Shown: piece after piece, positions 45,860 to 57,376 of the stretch | Numbering within the stretch: position 1 is the stretch's first letter | How the letters are laid out: each line of letters begins with the position of its first letter | Made by a program: the position numbers and the translations under genes | Notes under the pieces: model-generated | Databases searched by the model: none | Told to the model about the DNA's origin: nothing | The model's input: only the letters and a program-made list of their open reading frames with translations | DNA from: Camillea tinctor | Taxonomy: Eukaryota; Ascomycota; Sordariomycetes; Xylariales; Xylariaceae | Length of the DNA: 64,000 nt | Direction: 5' to 3' | Assembly: GCA_022578605.1 (NCBI GenBank) | Contig: MU394106.1 | Span: forward strand, 190,310 to 254,309

Positions 45860-46315
45860 TGACTACTGGGATAGTGATAGAGGATTGTCATGATAGAAGT
45901 AATGGATAGGACGTTATTGACTTTATGCGTATATGCTCTGAAAAGCCTTGGTGGATGAAAGAGGGGGGGGGCGCGGGGTATAGAAAGGTTGGAAATTAGG
46001 CGTAACGGAAAGACAGTAAGGTTGTGTTTAATAAGTCTAGGTAGTGTATGTTAGATAGTTCAATGGGTATTCAGGGAGCTTGTTCATGCTGCCCCCTATT
46101 TTTTCTATTTCTATGTTTCTTCTTCCAATGCAGTCTAACTATAATGTGTGGCATGGTTTAGTGCTATCAAAAAGGGGCATCGACCATATCATCATGTGTA
46201 TTTGGTGCTTTTCACGCAGATCAGTATACCATCATCGCTTACTCTTTATTTTTGCCTGCGGCTTTTTTGTATGTCACGCTCCCCCTTTTTTCAACTTTCT
46301 TGCTAAGTTCCCCTT
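45860..46315. other. Convergent 3' flanks
   Basis: Region between a plus-strand and a minus-strand gene end. It has a G run near 45964-45971 and no gene. Confidence 0.6.
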
Positions 46316-47293
46316 TCACAGCTCGTCTCGCCAGGGAATAGAGTCCTGAGCGCCCAGCTTCTCCACCGTCTTAGCAGCCGCGCGATTCGCCTTCTTGACC
46401 GCGTCCTCGATGTCGAACGCGCCGGAGACAACCTCGAGCGCGTACTGCCCCACGAACGTGTCCCCCGCGGCCGTCGTGTCGACGACCTTGGCCTTCTCCG
46501 CGGGCACCAAACCCTGCTTCTCTGCCCCTGCTCCTCCCTCGGCGGCGGACATGTAGTACACGCCCCGCCCGCCGAGGGTCACGATCACGTTGCGCACGCC
46601 GCGGCCCAGGAACGTGCGCCCCACGCGCTCGAGCCCGGCCTCGTCGTCGAGCGCCGACTCGGGAACCCCCGCCAGGATCGAGGCCTCGGTCTCGTTGACG
46701 ACGAGGTGCGCGAGCCCCGCGTAAGCGGAAGCGGGCAGCTCCTGCGCGGGCGCCGGGTTCAGCAGCACGGGGACGGAGGCCGCGCGCGCCGAGTCGAGGG
46801 CCGCGAGCACCGTGGCTAGCGGGATCTCCAGCTGCATGATGAGCAGGTCGGGCGCGGGCCCGGGGAGCGAGGGCGAGAACTGCGAGGCGCGCAGGCTGTG
46901 GTTCGCTTCGGGCGACAGGATGATGCGGTTCTGCCCCGTGGGCTGGTCCACCACGATGATGGCCACGCCGGTCTTGAGGTCCGCGGCGGAGGTCACGCCC
47001 GAGGTGTCGACCCCGTGCGCGGACAGGTTCGAGGTCAGGATGCTGCCGTAGGTGTCGGCGCCCACGGCGCCGACCATGCGGATGTGCGCCGTTTCAGAGG
47101 AGTGTGGGGTGCTGTGGGAGCGGGAGAGCTTCGCACAGGCGACGGCTTGGTTGGCGCCTTTGCCGCCGGGGGAGACGGCGAAGGAGTTGGATGTGAGGGT
47201 CTCGCCGGGGAGGGGGTGGTGCGGGACGTAGGAGACTAGGTCGATGTTCAGGGAGCCGAGGACGGTGATGAGGGGGGTCTTGTTGTTTGCCAT
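46316..47293 (-). CDS. RBK1: Ribokinase (PfkB family)
   Basis: A single exon of 325 aa, close to the yeast Rbk1 length (333). N-terminal block: VLGSLNIDLVSYVPHHPLPG, then FAVSPGGKGANQAVACAKLS (PfkB signature 1, with the GGKGANQA ribose-binding loop). Mid block: RMVGAVGADTYGSIL. The lid-region LLIMQLEIPLATV is followed by NPAPAQELP and VNETEA. Signature 2 is AKVVDTTAAGDTFVGQYALE, where DTTAAGD carries the anion hole and the catalytic Asp. The enzyme phosphorylates D-ribose at O5 with ATP, feeding the pentose phosphate pathway and nucleotide synthesis; it is cytosolic. The coding region is strongly GC-rich, so the plus-strand frames over it are shadows. The leader has GTGAGAGA repeats at 47340-47370. 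Confidence 0.95.
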   Translation of the reverse strand: MANNKTPLITVLGSLNIDLVSYVPHHPLPGETLTSNSFAVSPGGKGANQAVACAKLSRSHSTPHSSETAHIRMVGAVGADTYGSILTSNLSAHGVDTSGVTSAADLKTGVAIIVVDQPTGQNRIILSPEANHSLRASQFSPSLPGPAPDLLIMQLEIPLATVLAALDSARAASVPVLLNPAPAQELPASAYAGLAHLVVNETEASILAGVPESALDDEAGLERVGRTFLGRGVRNVIVTLGGRGVYYMSAAEGGAGAEKQGLVPAEKAKVVDTTAAGDTFVGQYALEVVSGAFDIEDAVKKANRAAAKTVEKLGAQDSIPWRDEL

Positions 47294-48247
47294 GGTTGGT
47301 GGGTTATGTGGACGTGTATGTGTATATGATGATGATGGTGTGAGAGAGTGAGAGAGTGAGAGAGTGAGTGGTGTAGTGTGAAGGCTAATAGAGATTGCAG
47401 CTATCTCTTGGTGCCTTTCTATTTTTATATGCGAAAAGTGATTGACTTATTCAAGGTGATGTAAGGAAAAGAGTTGGAGTTGAATTTGGAGAAGTAAATG
47501 AAGTAAAGTGAGGCGAGGAGAGAAGAGGTGAGCTGAAGATGAAATGAGGCGAACTTGTGATAAGTGAGTTGAACAATACTAACTATGGCTAGGTACCTAG
47601 GTACATATACAGAGTTCAAATATACAAGTAATCCTTTGCCCCTCCAAGAAAGTTATGGGGCTCAGGTGGTCCCCCACAGAGGCTAAGCCCGCCGAGAGCC
47701 GGTGGCTATATACTCAACTGTTCTTCGTCATTAACAAGTAGCTAGGATTATTTAATTTCAAAATACCTTAGAAAAATTCAACAACTGGTTTTAGAGACCA
47801 TTAGAATATATAAATGTTTATATAGTGGAATTGTTGATATATAGCCTACTATATCAATATAGTCGATATTCATAATACATCAATCAATGTAACCTATCAG
47901 GCCTATGCACTTACAGATATTGCTATAAGTGCACTACTATAGCCAATAGCAAGTGTCCACTGGCCCACCTGGTCCCCTGTCCCCTGCACTTCTCACTACA
48001 ATTGCGTCAAGCCCCTCCCCCGCCGTATCACTCCGTCCTGTCAGGGAGGATTTAGTAGTACTTAAAGGCTTCTTCTCATAATCTCTACAATTTCATGCCG
48101 CTCCCTGCATATGTAAGAGAGAGAGAAAGAAAAACCTCACATTTTTTTGAGAAAAGAAATAAAAGAAATAGAAGAAAAAAGACACACAACTACACACACA
48201 CACACATATATATATACAATACGTCAGCCCACAACTAAGTCACTACT
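47294..48247. other. Divergent promoter region of ribokinase and inositol monophosphatase
   Basis: Microsatellite-like GTGAGAGA repeats (47340-47370) and an AC/AT dinucleotide tract (48190-48217). An AT-rich middle section (47745-47900) has many ATATA words. No gene is seen. Confidence 0.6.
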
Positions 48248-49225
48248 ATGGCCGACCTTAACTTGCAAGAGATTCACGACACGCTCATCTCGGTAGCCCA
48301 TGAGGCTGGCCGTATGATGCTAGCCGCAAACCCTACCGACATAGCTCAAGGAACTAAGATCAACTGTATGTACCATGCGTGAAAACTAGCTAGCGAGGAG
48401 GTAGAATGATAACTCACAAATATAATAGCGGTGGATATTGTAACCGAAGCAGACAAGGCCGTCGAGGCCCTCGTCTCGAGTCGTCTCCTGAAGGCTTATC
48501 CCAACTTCGCCTTTATCGGCGAGGAGACCTACAAGCCTGGCATGAAACTCACCTCGACGCCTACTTTCATCGTGGATCCCATTGACGGCACTACTAATTT
48601 CATCCACGGCTTTCCGAGTGCCTGCATCTCACTCGGCCTGGCTGTCGACCACACCCCCACTGTCGGCGTCGTGTACAATCCCTGGTTAGACCAGCTGTAT
48701 ACCGCCATTCGGGGTCAGGGCGCGTTCCTGACACAGGGCGCCAACTGGGGCGTCGAGGGTGGTGCCGGCCGGAAGAACAAGTTGCCAATAGCCAAGAACC
48801 CGGCGCCTCTGCGTGGGCTCGACTCAAGCCTCGTGAGCATCGAGTGGGGCAGCCACCGGGACGGGCCTAACTACGAGCTCAAGACGGAGGTGTTCAAGAA
48901 GCTGTGTGCGTCTAAGGAGACGGGTGGTGCCATGGTCCATTCGCTACGCTCTATGGGTAGCGCAGCACTAAATTTGTGTGCCGTCGCCGCTGGCCAGCTC
49001 GACGTCTACTGGGAGGGCGGGTGCTGGGCTTGGGATGTATGTGCCGCCTGGTGTATTCTCGCTGAGGCTGGTGGCCTTATGGCCGGCGGCAACCCCGGCG
49101 TCTGGGAGCCAAAGATTGACGACCGCAAGTATCTCGCTGTGCGCGGGGCTCCGAGCGGGCAGAAAGAGCTCGTACAGGAATTTTGGGCGGTCATTGGGGA
49201 CGGGCAGATGGAGTATGAAAGCTGA
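48248..49225 (+). CDS. Inositol-1-monophosphatase
   Basis: Two exons, 48248-48365 and 48429-49225, with a 63-nt intron (GTATGT...AATAG), give 304 aa. The join restores GTKINSVDIVTEADKAVEAL. The IMPase metal site is intact: Glu71-Glu72 in FIGEET, Asp89 and Asp92 in IVDPIDGTTNFIHGFP (signature 1), and the Asp of WDVCAAWCILAEAGG (signature 2). The enzyme is Mg2+-dependent, lithium-sensitive, and dephosphorylates inositol monophosphates to myo-inositol, supplying phosphoinositide synthesis. Fungal quinate-cluster proteins (QutG/Qa-x) belong to the same family, but no quinate genes are adjacent, so a housekeeping inositol role is preferred. No targeting signal is seen. Confidence 0.94.
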
Positions 49226-49719
49226 TGACGGCAAATGCCAACACAATATTGGGTGCTCGCCTGCATGATCAAACTAGCAGAGGCATCATGATTGCAAAAA
49301 AGAAACGGGGTGAATAAAAGGCAGACAATTCGATGATCGAATAGAATAGGAAGCCAGGCAAAAAGAGGTGTTGCCAAATTGGGCAAAGGGATAGCAAGGG
49401 GTATATCTAGACTATTGTGTTTGAGAAAAAAAGACATAGAGAGACAATTCATGGTCCATTCCTGCGTTCCTTTCTTTTTGCCCCCCTCCGGAGGAGGGAT
49501 AGATTATTGGAGTTTGCGCACGGGTGTGTTGGAATGTCGGATATGTTAAAGGTTTCACTGCCCCTCGCAACTCGGACGCTTTCGAACAATGGCAAAACTC
49601 GGAATAAAACCACCTTCTCCCCTAGTACTATTCTTGATCCTGCTCTTTTTGTTTATTCGATTAAAAAGTCCTGATGGAACACCGGCATAATAATGATAAT
49701 GACGACGACGACGACGACG
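49226..49719. other. Short intergenic region
   Basis: 3' flank of the inositol monophosphatase and promoter of the HELGH gene. The right end has an ACG trinucleotide repeat (49702-49719) directly before the next start. Confidence 0.6.
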
Positions 49720-52055
49720 ATGATGGCAGAGTTACACGTTGTGAAAAGGACCCGCGTTGCAACGCAACTCGGCTCGACACTGAAGAAATGGAATCAAGCA
49801 GAGCTTGTTAAGTGTGGCGCGATAGGTACCTAAGTTTAATTCTATTCTCTTCAAGGTCACAGTCAAATGTTGATGCACTACCACATCCACAGGAACAACA
49901 GGACAAAGATTTCTCGAGCTCCGAGGCGAAATCCACCCCGTCTTCGCGAACTGGGGAAGCATCGATGATGCAGAACTGTGGAGGGAATTAGAGCAGCCCC
50001 TCCTGCTAGCGAGCCGGATTGTCGAGTCTGCTGGGCTACAGTGGCTCTCAGATTTTGTCATCGAGGACATCTTCGGGGAAAACTATCCAGGGAGAGAACC
50101 GAGCTACGCCTCCGAGCGAGCAACCTTTGTCAATGACGATAACTGGGCGGCGCCCAAGACGATCGTACGGCATCATCGGGCACCGTGGGTAACTCCCGAG
50201 CAGAAGAGGAAATGGCTAGTTACGGCACAGAGAAGGTTGCGGAACGAAATCGCGAGCTCAGTGACATGGCAGCTGGACGCGGACATGTATCACGAAAAGG
50301 GCTGGGTCGGATATACGTGCAAGCACCCGCGGAGAAACCTGTCCTTGGACGAGCTCGACAGATACGAGACGATCAAAAGGTACGACAGGTCATGCCGGGA
50401 CCGTCGTTATCGCGACCTGACTGTCCTCGTGACAGCTGAGTACCCAAAGCGGTTGGCAGAGCTTAGACGTCAGGGGCGGGCGCATGGAGAGGAATATCTA
50501 CTCACAGCTTTTATGACGACAGTCACGATTCTACACGAGTAAGTCCCAATAGTCCGAAAGTCATACACATACATAGAAATGACTACGTAACATAACAAAC
50601 TAACATTTCCCCTTCCTCCCTCTTTTCTGGGAATTAGACTTGGCCATGCCATCTACTGGAAAGATAGCCGGTCGCTGGCGCGCAACCCATGCGAGCCGTT
50701 CTACGGCGGGGACCTGGAGATGGAACTAGGCGATAGCTTTGTCGCCTCCGTGTTCGGGGGGTGGGTTCCTGTGCCGGTGCAACTGAACGAAAATGAAGAA
50801 GAGCAAGGGCTCTCCTTCGCCGATGGCCTCGCATGGCGGCAGTGCCTGTCCTGGGACCACCACCGGCTGCGGCCGAAGCACCGCACGCATTACTCGATAC
50901 CCGTGGAGTAGTATGTCCCCTTACCTCCCTACTTAACCTACATATATTCCTCCACCCTTACATTCCCCATATCCTCATCTCTAGCCGCAAAACTAACCTC
51001 CTTCTTTATCAGTATCGCCCGCCTCTTCGACGAGCAGGGTTGGTTTGCTGCGGGTCGCCCGGAGAAGCTGATCCGACCGTACAGTCTCGCAGGCGCGACT
51101 ATGACTACGGGTCAGCCGGTGCTACACCCTGCGTTTCGATCGCACCACGCGTCGGCAGCGCTACCTGATTTTGGGCGCACCGGCGATGGATGGGTGTGGA
51201 AGCGAGCAAAGGGGGCTCGGTTTCGCAGTATGTCAACTTTCCTACCCCCTCCCCGTTGCACTTTGTCTTTGAGTTTTGCAATGTTGTCAGGCTTTTACTT
51301 CTCTACTATCCAGGCCAGCAACTATGAGTTGCAATGCTCAACATAGCAGACATCAAATTGGAAATACTAATGTAATTATCAAATTACTGATTTCCTCATT
51401 TTCTAATATTCTCCTTTTAGTCCCCCAATATGACGGCTGTGTATGTCCCGAACTAGACTTACCCATCGCCACCGACGACGTAATCATCGAACCTGTAGCG
51501 CTAGACCCGCGAGCCTCATCGTCTACCTTTTCATCCGCCTCCTCATCAACTTCATCATCAACTTCATCTAGATTGTCACTGAGGTCGTCGATGATAGGGA
51601 TCAGGGCCAGCGGTGAATATATACAACAACAGCAGTCACCGCAGCAACAGCAAAGTCCCAGGCGATTCTCCCTCATAGCCCCGAAGAAGAGGAACTCGAA
51701 GGTCGATACATTGCCCTCTACACCGCCGCGAAATCGGGACGCAGATAGGGATAGTGGAGTTTCTGGGGTCCAGGTCACGCCATCGCGAAAGACGGCGGCG
51801 CCAACAACACCACCGACGACGATGACAAATGCGGCTCCCGTGAAGATACTCGTAGAGGAAGATGATATACCGCGGGTCCGCCTGGGCCCGCATTACCACC
51901 AGCAGGGCCAGAAGCAGAAACCGCGCCACGCGGGAAATAGTAGCCCGGACCGGGGAGAGATCTCGGTAGACGAGCTGAAGAAACGGTTATCGCGGATTAT
52001 AGGTGTGTCACTGACGGAGCTGGAGAGGTTGTTTGATGGGCCGCCTTGTGCTTGA
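49720..52055 (+). CDS. Uncharacterised protein with HELGH zinc-metallopeptidase-like motif
   Basis: Five exons, 49720-49825, 49893-50538, 50638-50910, 51013-51227 and 51421-52055, keep one frame of 624 aa. Introns have GTACCT, GTAAGT, GTATGT and GTATGT donors. The second intron splits the codon for Glu251 inside TILHELGHAIYWKD, so HELGH (residues 250-254) exists only after splicing. HExxH is the zinc-binding signature of gluzincin-type peptidases. EMELGDSFVASVFGGW about 25 residues later could supply a third ligand (inference). Other features: WHAT-like tryptophan-rich blocks such as LSWDHHRLRPKHRTHYSIPV. The tail after residue 420 is disordered (Ser runs, poly-Gln, basic). There is no signal peptide or membrane span. 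ATGs at 49693, 49699, 49720 and 49723 are all in frame; the start is uncertain by up to 10 codons. I do not know a characterised member. Confidence 0.8.
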
Positions 52056-54980
52056 CAGGACAAAAAGAGGAAAGAAAGAAAAAGGAGCGGATAGGGGTAT
52101 TTTCATTTCCCTTCCCCCCTTTTTTGGTATTCCGTGTAGAATTAAGGTTAGCTAGATAGTTTGGGTTTGCTTTCTGGCGTGTGAAAAGGGGTAAAGGGGG
52201 TTTGTGCCCACTCCATTACCTAGGTAGGTAATGCGTATGTAAATAAGCTTGTGTGCTACTATTCAAATAGGTAATTCTAGTCGGTGCGGGTTAGGAAATA
52301 TCATGGGGGCTATGGATTATGGAATAGGGGTATGCCTACTTAGTAGGTAGATTGCAATACCTGATTAACATCAGACATCGGATACTCAACGTATAAAAAC
52401 CGTCCACTTGCCTCCTTCGCTTAGACATTCTATAGATGGTTTCAGGGTTTGCTGACTATACTAAAGCCAAGCAATAGTTGAGAAATATCACAATCAATGG
52501 TCTCAAAAGGCATTCGTAGGGTTATATATAGAGTAGAAGCAAACTATCTTATGGGATACCTTATAGGGGTATTTCGTCTAGCTAGTTAATGACTTCAATG
52601 GAACTACTAAAGTTTCTTTTGCTTAAATCTCTCTTCTCAAATACTTTAATTTTAAAGGAGGGTAGGGTATTCGTGTTTATTCATACAAAAAAAAATATGT
52701 GACGAAAGTTTCTTCCTTCTCTTTTCAGCGTTCTAAGAAGGTAAAGAAAACATGTTGATTTTCCTCCTTCCCCTCTCCGCCAAGGTGTAGTACATAATAC
52801 CTTTTAACAAGCTTTTTCTTTTAATAAAGCCATGCACCCTCCCGTTTCCTCCGGTACCACAAGCGGAGAGAAAATACAGATCTCGGGAGCTCGGCATTTT
52901 CTGGTGTTGTGAGACGTCGAAAATTCCCCTATAGCACGTCTCCGGGTTAGATGTCAATGTCAAAAAGAAGACGTAATACCCTAGAGGAGGAGGGTAGGAT
53001 AAGCAACACTATTGTGAGGTAATTGGAGTGGACGGTATTCAGAACAGTGATTTCCACTATATTAAGCGGGTTTATTGGGCACCCATCTCGAATAGCCTGT
53101 TAAAAAAGAGAGGGAGAGAAGTATAGAGAAATAGAGTCACTTGATCTCTTGCGGATGAATATCTCTGGACCCGGGCACAGATTTTGTAGCGGTGTGACTT
53201 GTGACTTGTATGTGAAGTTGACCTGCTCAAACCGAGCCTTGTCCGTTAGTCAGCGCGCATTCTTCATCTCGATCCCAGGCATATGGAGGTAGCCAAGCGG
53301 AACGTCGATAAATGCGCGAGATTACATATGCGTGTGATCTCTCAATGCACGCCGGAACCCCCCCTCATTCACGGCACTGATCTACAGTGCTAAACCCAGG
53401 TGCATCTCGTGGGATTCAACGGCCGGGTCCGCGAACCGTGTCTCCTACTGGATGGAGAAGCGTGAAATATATGTTTCCCAAGCCGTCGAGTTATTCGTGT
53501 AAGAATATTGGTTTTTGGGGGGGTTGCGTGTAATACATAACATTGCATTGCGCTGTTGCTATGAGTAAGTTCTGTTGCGTAAGCTGCCAACCTTGGGTAC
53601 TTGTTGATATTAACAAGCACAGCGCCCGGTCAACGAGGACAAGCAACACAAAGTATGTGGCAGTATATGGCTGAGCTGTAGGTACCGGCCACTTTGCGAT
53701 GGCTTCCTCGCAAACGAGAATGATTCTATGCCCAAGGATGATGCAGCCGGTGAGGTCCTAGATATACGGATTCACAAGCGAGGAAGCATTGATGGGTACA
53801 TATCCGAGCTGATATGGGATTTGGAATTCCGATGTCTTTGTGCTTATGTGGGGGACATATTTATTCGAATGGGTGTCCTGGGCTTTAAAAACATTTCGTG
53901 GATTAAGCACCTAACCTAGGTAAATAGGATGATGGAGTTAGAATGGAACCTAAGTAACTAACTAGTAGATATAAGTCCTTGTTATCATGATGCGAAATTT
54001 AATTTGCTGTATGATGTGTTAGCTCGGCTTATCAAGTAACCACTCAAATAATTCCCTCTTTCATAACTCGGTGGATAGTTTAATCTCTAAATCTGAATAT
54101 AATCTCTATTATATCAGCCGCGCATAACTCGGACGTCTCCCTCAGTACGCCAAGCACTTCGTACCATAAGGTTCTAGGTTAGCCTATTCCGAGCCCTCAT
54201 CGTAGCTTAAAGTAAAAGTAAAGTGCAGCAGTGGAGCACATAGTTAGTGCGTGGTGCGTGTTGGTGTTGTAGTGTATTATAAGCCCATAGACGATAGAAG
54301 GCGGGGGCGGGATTGATACCATTTAGTTCTTAGTTATGTATATCAATGTGAGAAACATCGGGTCATTGTCTGTGTGGCACACCCAACTCAGAGTGCTACA
54401 AAAAGAAATGCAGCAGGGCTCAAGACATGGGGATAAGCAAGACCTAGATAGCATGAGAAACGACATGGGAAACGTACGATTGCCCGATAAGTGCAGTTGT
54501 AGGTTAATGCAGTCAGCCTGGTGAGTGCCGGGTCGTCGCAGTCTCAGTCTTATTAGTTGCAGTTGCATGCAGTTCCAGTTCCAGTTCTAGTCTCAGCCAT
54601 GAGAATCGTTCACTACACTAGTGTAGTAGTATAGGTAGGGTAGGGTAGGGGGGCTTGATGGATTAGCCGCATGCAGGTAGAGAAAGCAAAAAAGCACCCT
54701 GCAATGAACCCATACGCACATTGCATCGTGCTAAGTTTCGAGAAAGAAAGTTAATAACCCATCCCTTACATAGGTATATATCGAGAGTGTATGATAAGAA
54801 GTAGATAGGGTATATACCTAGGTAGGTGTGTGCATATAGAAGGATGAGAAGTCCTATGTAGTTACAAGATAAGGGGAAATACCTCATTTGTTGATTTATG
54901 GATTTTATGACAATAAATCAACAAAGACGCATGTGATACATTTTTGGTAGTATAGGTATAGTGTGGTAGTGGTTTGAAAA

Positions 54981-55011
<31 letters not shown>

Positions 55012-56318
55012 TGAGGGAACAGGAAAACAACAAGTCCTAGGTTAACCAAAAGCCGGGATTACCTCTATGGTCAGGAAGGGAAGGATGGAGGGAACACACC
55101 CGAGGACGGATCAGCGTTGCCGTGTTGGTACTAGGTAACCCGAGTTACAGTGCACTATGCAGCGTAGGTATGTTAGGCTGAGCATAGTATAGTAGAGAAA
55201 TAGTAGCATTCGTACTGTAAGTTAGGGCATAAATGATGAAAACACTACAATACAGAGGGGAAACTACCTATAGTGTAGTCTAGTGTAAAGAATTTGAAGC
55301 AGACAGGAATTCCGGTGTCGGGCATGGCGGGTTTTAGAACCGAGATTGGCAGTGTTGCGCTAGTTGGTATCTTTGCATCGTGGCCTACAGCCAAAATCGT
55401 ACAACGAAAAGGAAGGACTTAATAATTATGTGTCATGCATTCAAAACAATAATCCTGAAGGCTAGAGAGAAAAAAAAAACCTTTTTTCTCTCTACTGATA
55501 TTCTGTGGAGTTTGTGCGAACGTCTCGACACCTTGTTGATCGTTCAGGTGACCACCTAACGAAAAAAGATCTGACAGAATTTGAGTACGTAAATTTATCA
55601 ACACTCAACACCACCAAAATATCAACTTGAAGATTAACCAGCCCAATTCGATTTATGTCCAACATAACATATACATAAATCAGATGCTTGGGTTTTGGTA
55701 ACCTTCTCTCTGGTAATAATATAATATGTCAAGTACCTAGTCATTTTTTTATACCTCTGAGTAAATAAGTAGGCCGACAGGAGAAGTCAGGTCATTCATT
55801 TTTTGATTGTCAAAGGAGGGGTGTGTGTGCAGGTGTGTACGTGTGTGTCTTGGAAAAGAGAAACACGATCTTCAGACGGGGACGACGGTGGATGGTTCCA
55901 GTGCCATGCTGTGGGTTGCACTAGTCTACAAGATTAGCGGGTAGTGAGTGCAGCTGTGGAGTAGACTACACCTCGAGCGCTAATATATTAGCGTGGTTTA
56001 TCTCTCGCAAAGCTCCGAACAACAACTCAGTATGTGAGGAGTCTCTCAATTGGGTAGCGACTGAAGATTTGAGCCAACCTGATACGTCCATTATCCTACG
56101 CTAGTGTACGGAGTAGTGTATAGGCGAGCGTGCACGGTTAAACCGAACTGTGGGACTACGTATACATGTGCAGTCTACAACACTCACCTGGTTTCCAGCC
56201 AATCATTTAATACCGTTTTTATGCACCTTACAGCAGAGATGTAGATCTCATTGATGGATGATTCTGGGTTTAGCCATATCCTAACGCTAATTGCCTAGAC
56301 TTATAATACACTGACCTA
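52056..56318. other. Long gene-free region
   Basis: About 4.2 kb of AT-leaning DNA with many CCTAGGTAGGT-like words (52218-52233, 54812-54830). It contains a (GAAA)n microsatellite and no frame with family resemblance. The slightly GC-richer part at 53200-53650 has no recognisable protein. It may be degraded repeat DNA. Confidence 0.5.
54977..55011. repeat. (GAAA)n microsatellite
   Basis: About eight uninterrupted copies of GAAA, visible directly. No gene overlaps it. Confidence 0.9.
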
Positions 56319-57374
56319 ACCGCACAGACCCCTTTTTGCAACCCACCCCCATATGCAACATAATATTTATTAAACCTATAGTTTTTAATAATTAATTATA
56401 AATCAATAAAAAACGATAAAACTACAAACTTAAATGTTTTTTAATATATAAAAGTTAAGGTTTATTTTAATATAAATTTAAAAAGTTTATTATGTAATAT
56501 ACATTATATATACTGATTTTTATATTTAAGATATATAAATTACATTTTTTATTATATAAAATTACTATAAAATCGTAAAAATATCGTTTTAAATGTATTA
56601 TATAATTTATAAATAATTTAAACGTAAAATATTAAAAAAGTTTAATTTATTTATTATTTATTATTTTTAATAATTTTTTAAAAAGCGTAAAACTTATATT
56701 ATGTTTTTAAAATAATATATATAAATTAAAAAAATAAGTAAAATTTTACTTTTTTAAATATAGTTATATTTTAATATTAAACTATATTATATTAAAATAT
56801 GTAATTAATATTACGTAATATAATATAGTTATTAATTTTTAAACTTAAAATTTTACGTTTTTTTATAAAAAGTTATATTTAATTAAATAAAAATGTAAAA
56901 AATATATAATTTAATATATTAATTATAGTTTTATTTAAATTAACTTATATGTAAAATTTATTAATATAGCTTTAATAATAAATATATAGTTTTAAATTAA
57001 ATTATTTTAATAATATATATTTAATATAATATAACTTATTATATAATTAATATTAAAATTTATAAAAAATAATATTATATAATTTAAGCTTTATATGTTT
57101 TAATAGTATTAAAAAATTTATAATATATTTATTATATAAGTTTAAAATAAATATTAAATATATAATATTAATATAATTATAAACCTTTTAACTTTAAATA
57201 AATTATTTATTTTTAAAGCTATAAAGCTAAAACTTTAAACATAGTTTTATTTATGTTAAACAAATAACATACAATTTTTTCAATTTTTTTTAATGCGTTT
57301 TAGTTGTTTTATATTAAAATAATCCTTTTTTATGTTGCATATAGGAGTGGGTTGCAAAAGGGGGTCTGTGCGGT
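56319..57374. mobile_element. AT-saturated element with 44-bp terminal inverted repeats (RIP-degraded DNA transposon)
   Basis: The ends, 56319-56362 and 57331-57374, are inverted copies that start ACCGCACAGACCCC and finish ATATGCAACATA. I count 3 mismatches in 44, all C/T differences. TA flanks both outer edges (56317-56318 and 57375-57376), fitting a TA target duplication. The ~970 bp between the arms is almost entirely A and T, with rare isolated G or C, in sharp contrast to both flanks and to the GC-containing arms. No ORF survives. The composition fits repeat-induced point mutation (C to T in duplicated DNA) of a Tc1/mariner-like element, leaving short arms less affected. An element born AT-rich is the alternative. 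Confidence 0.82.
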
Positions 57375-57376
57375 TA

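Noticed and set aside
54977..55011. Possible CRISPR-like repeat
   Set aside because: Simple GAAA microsatellite without spacers; eukaryotic context.
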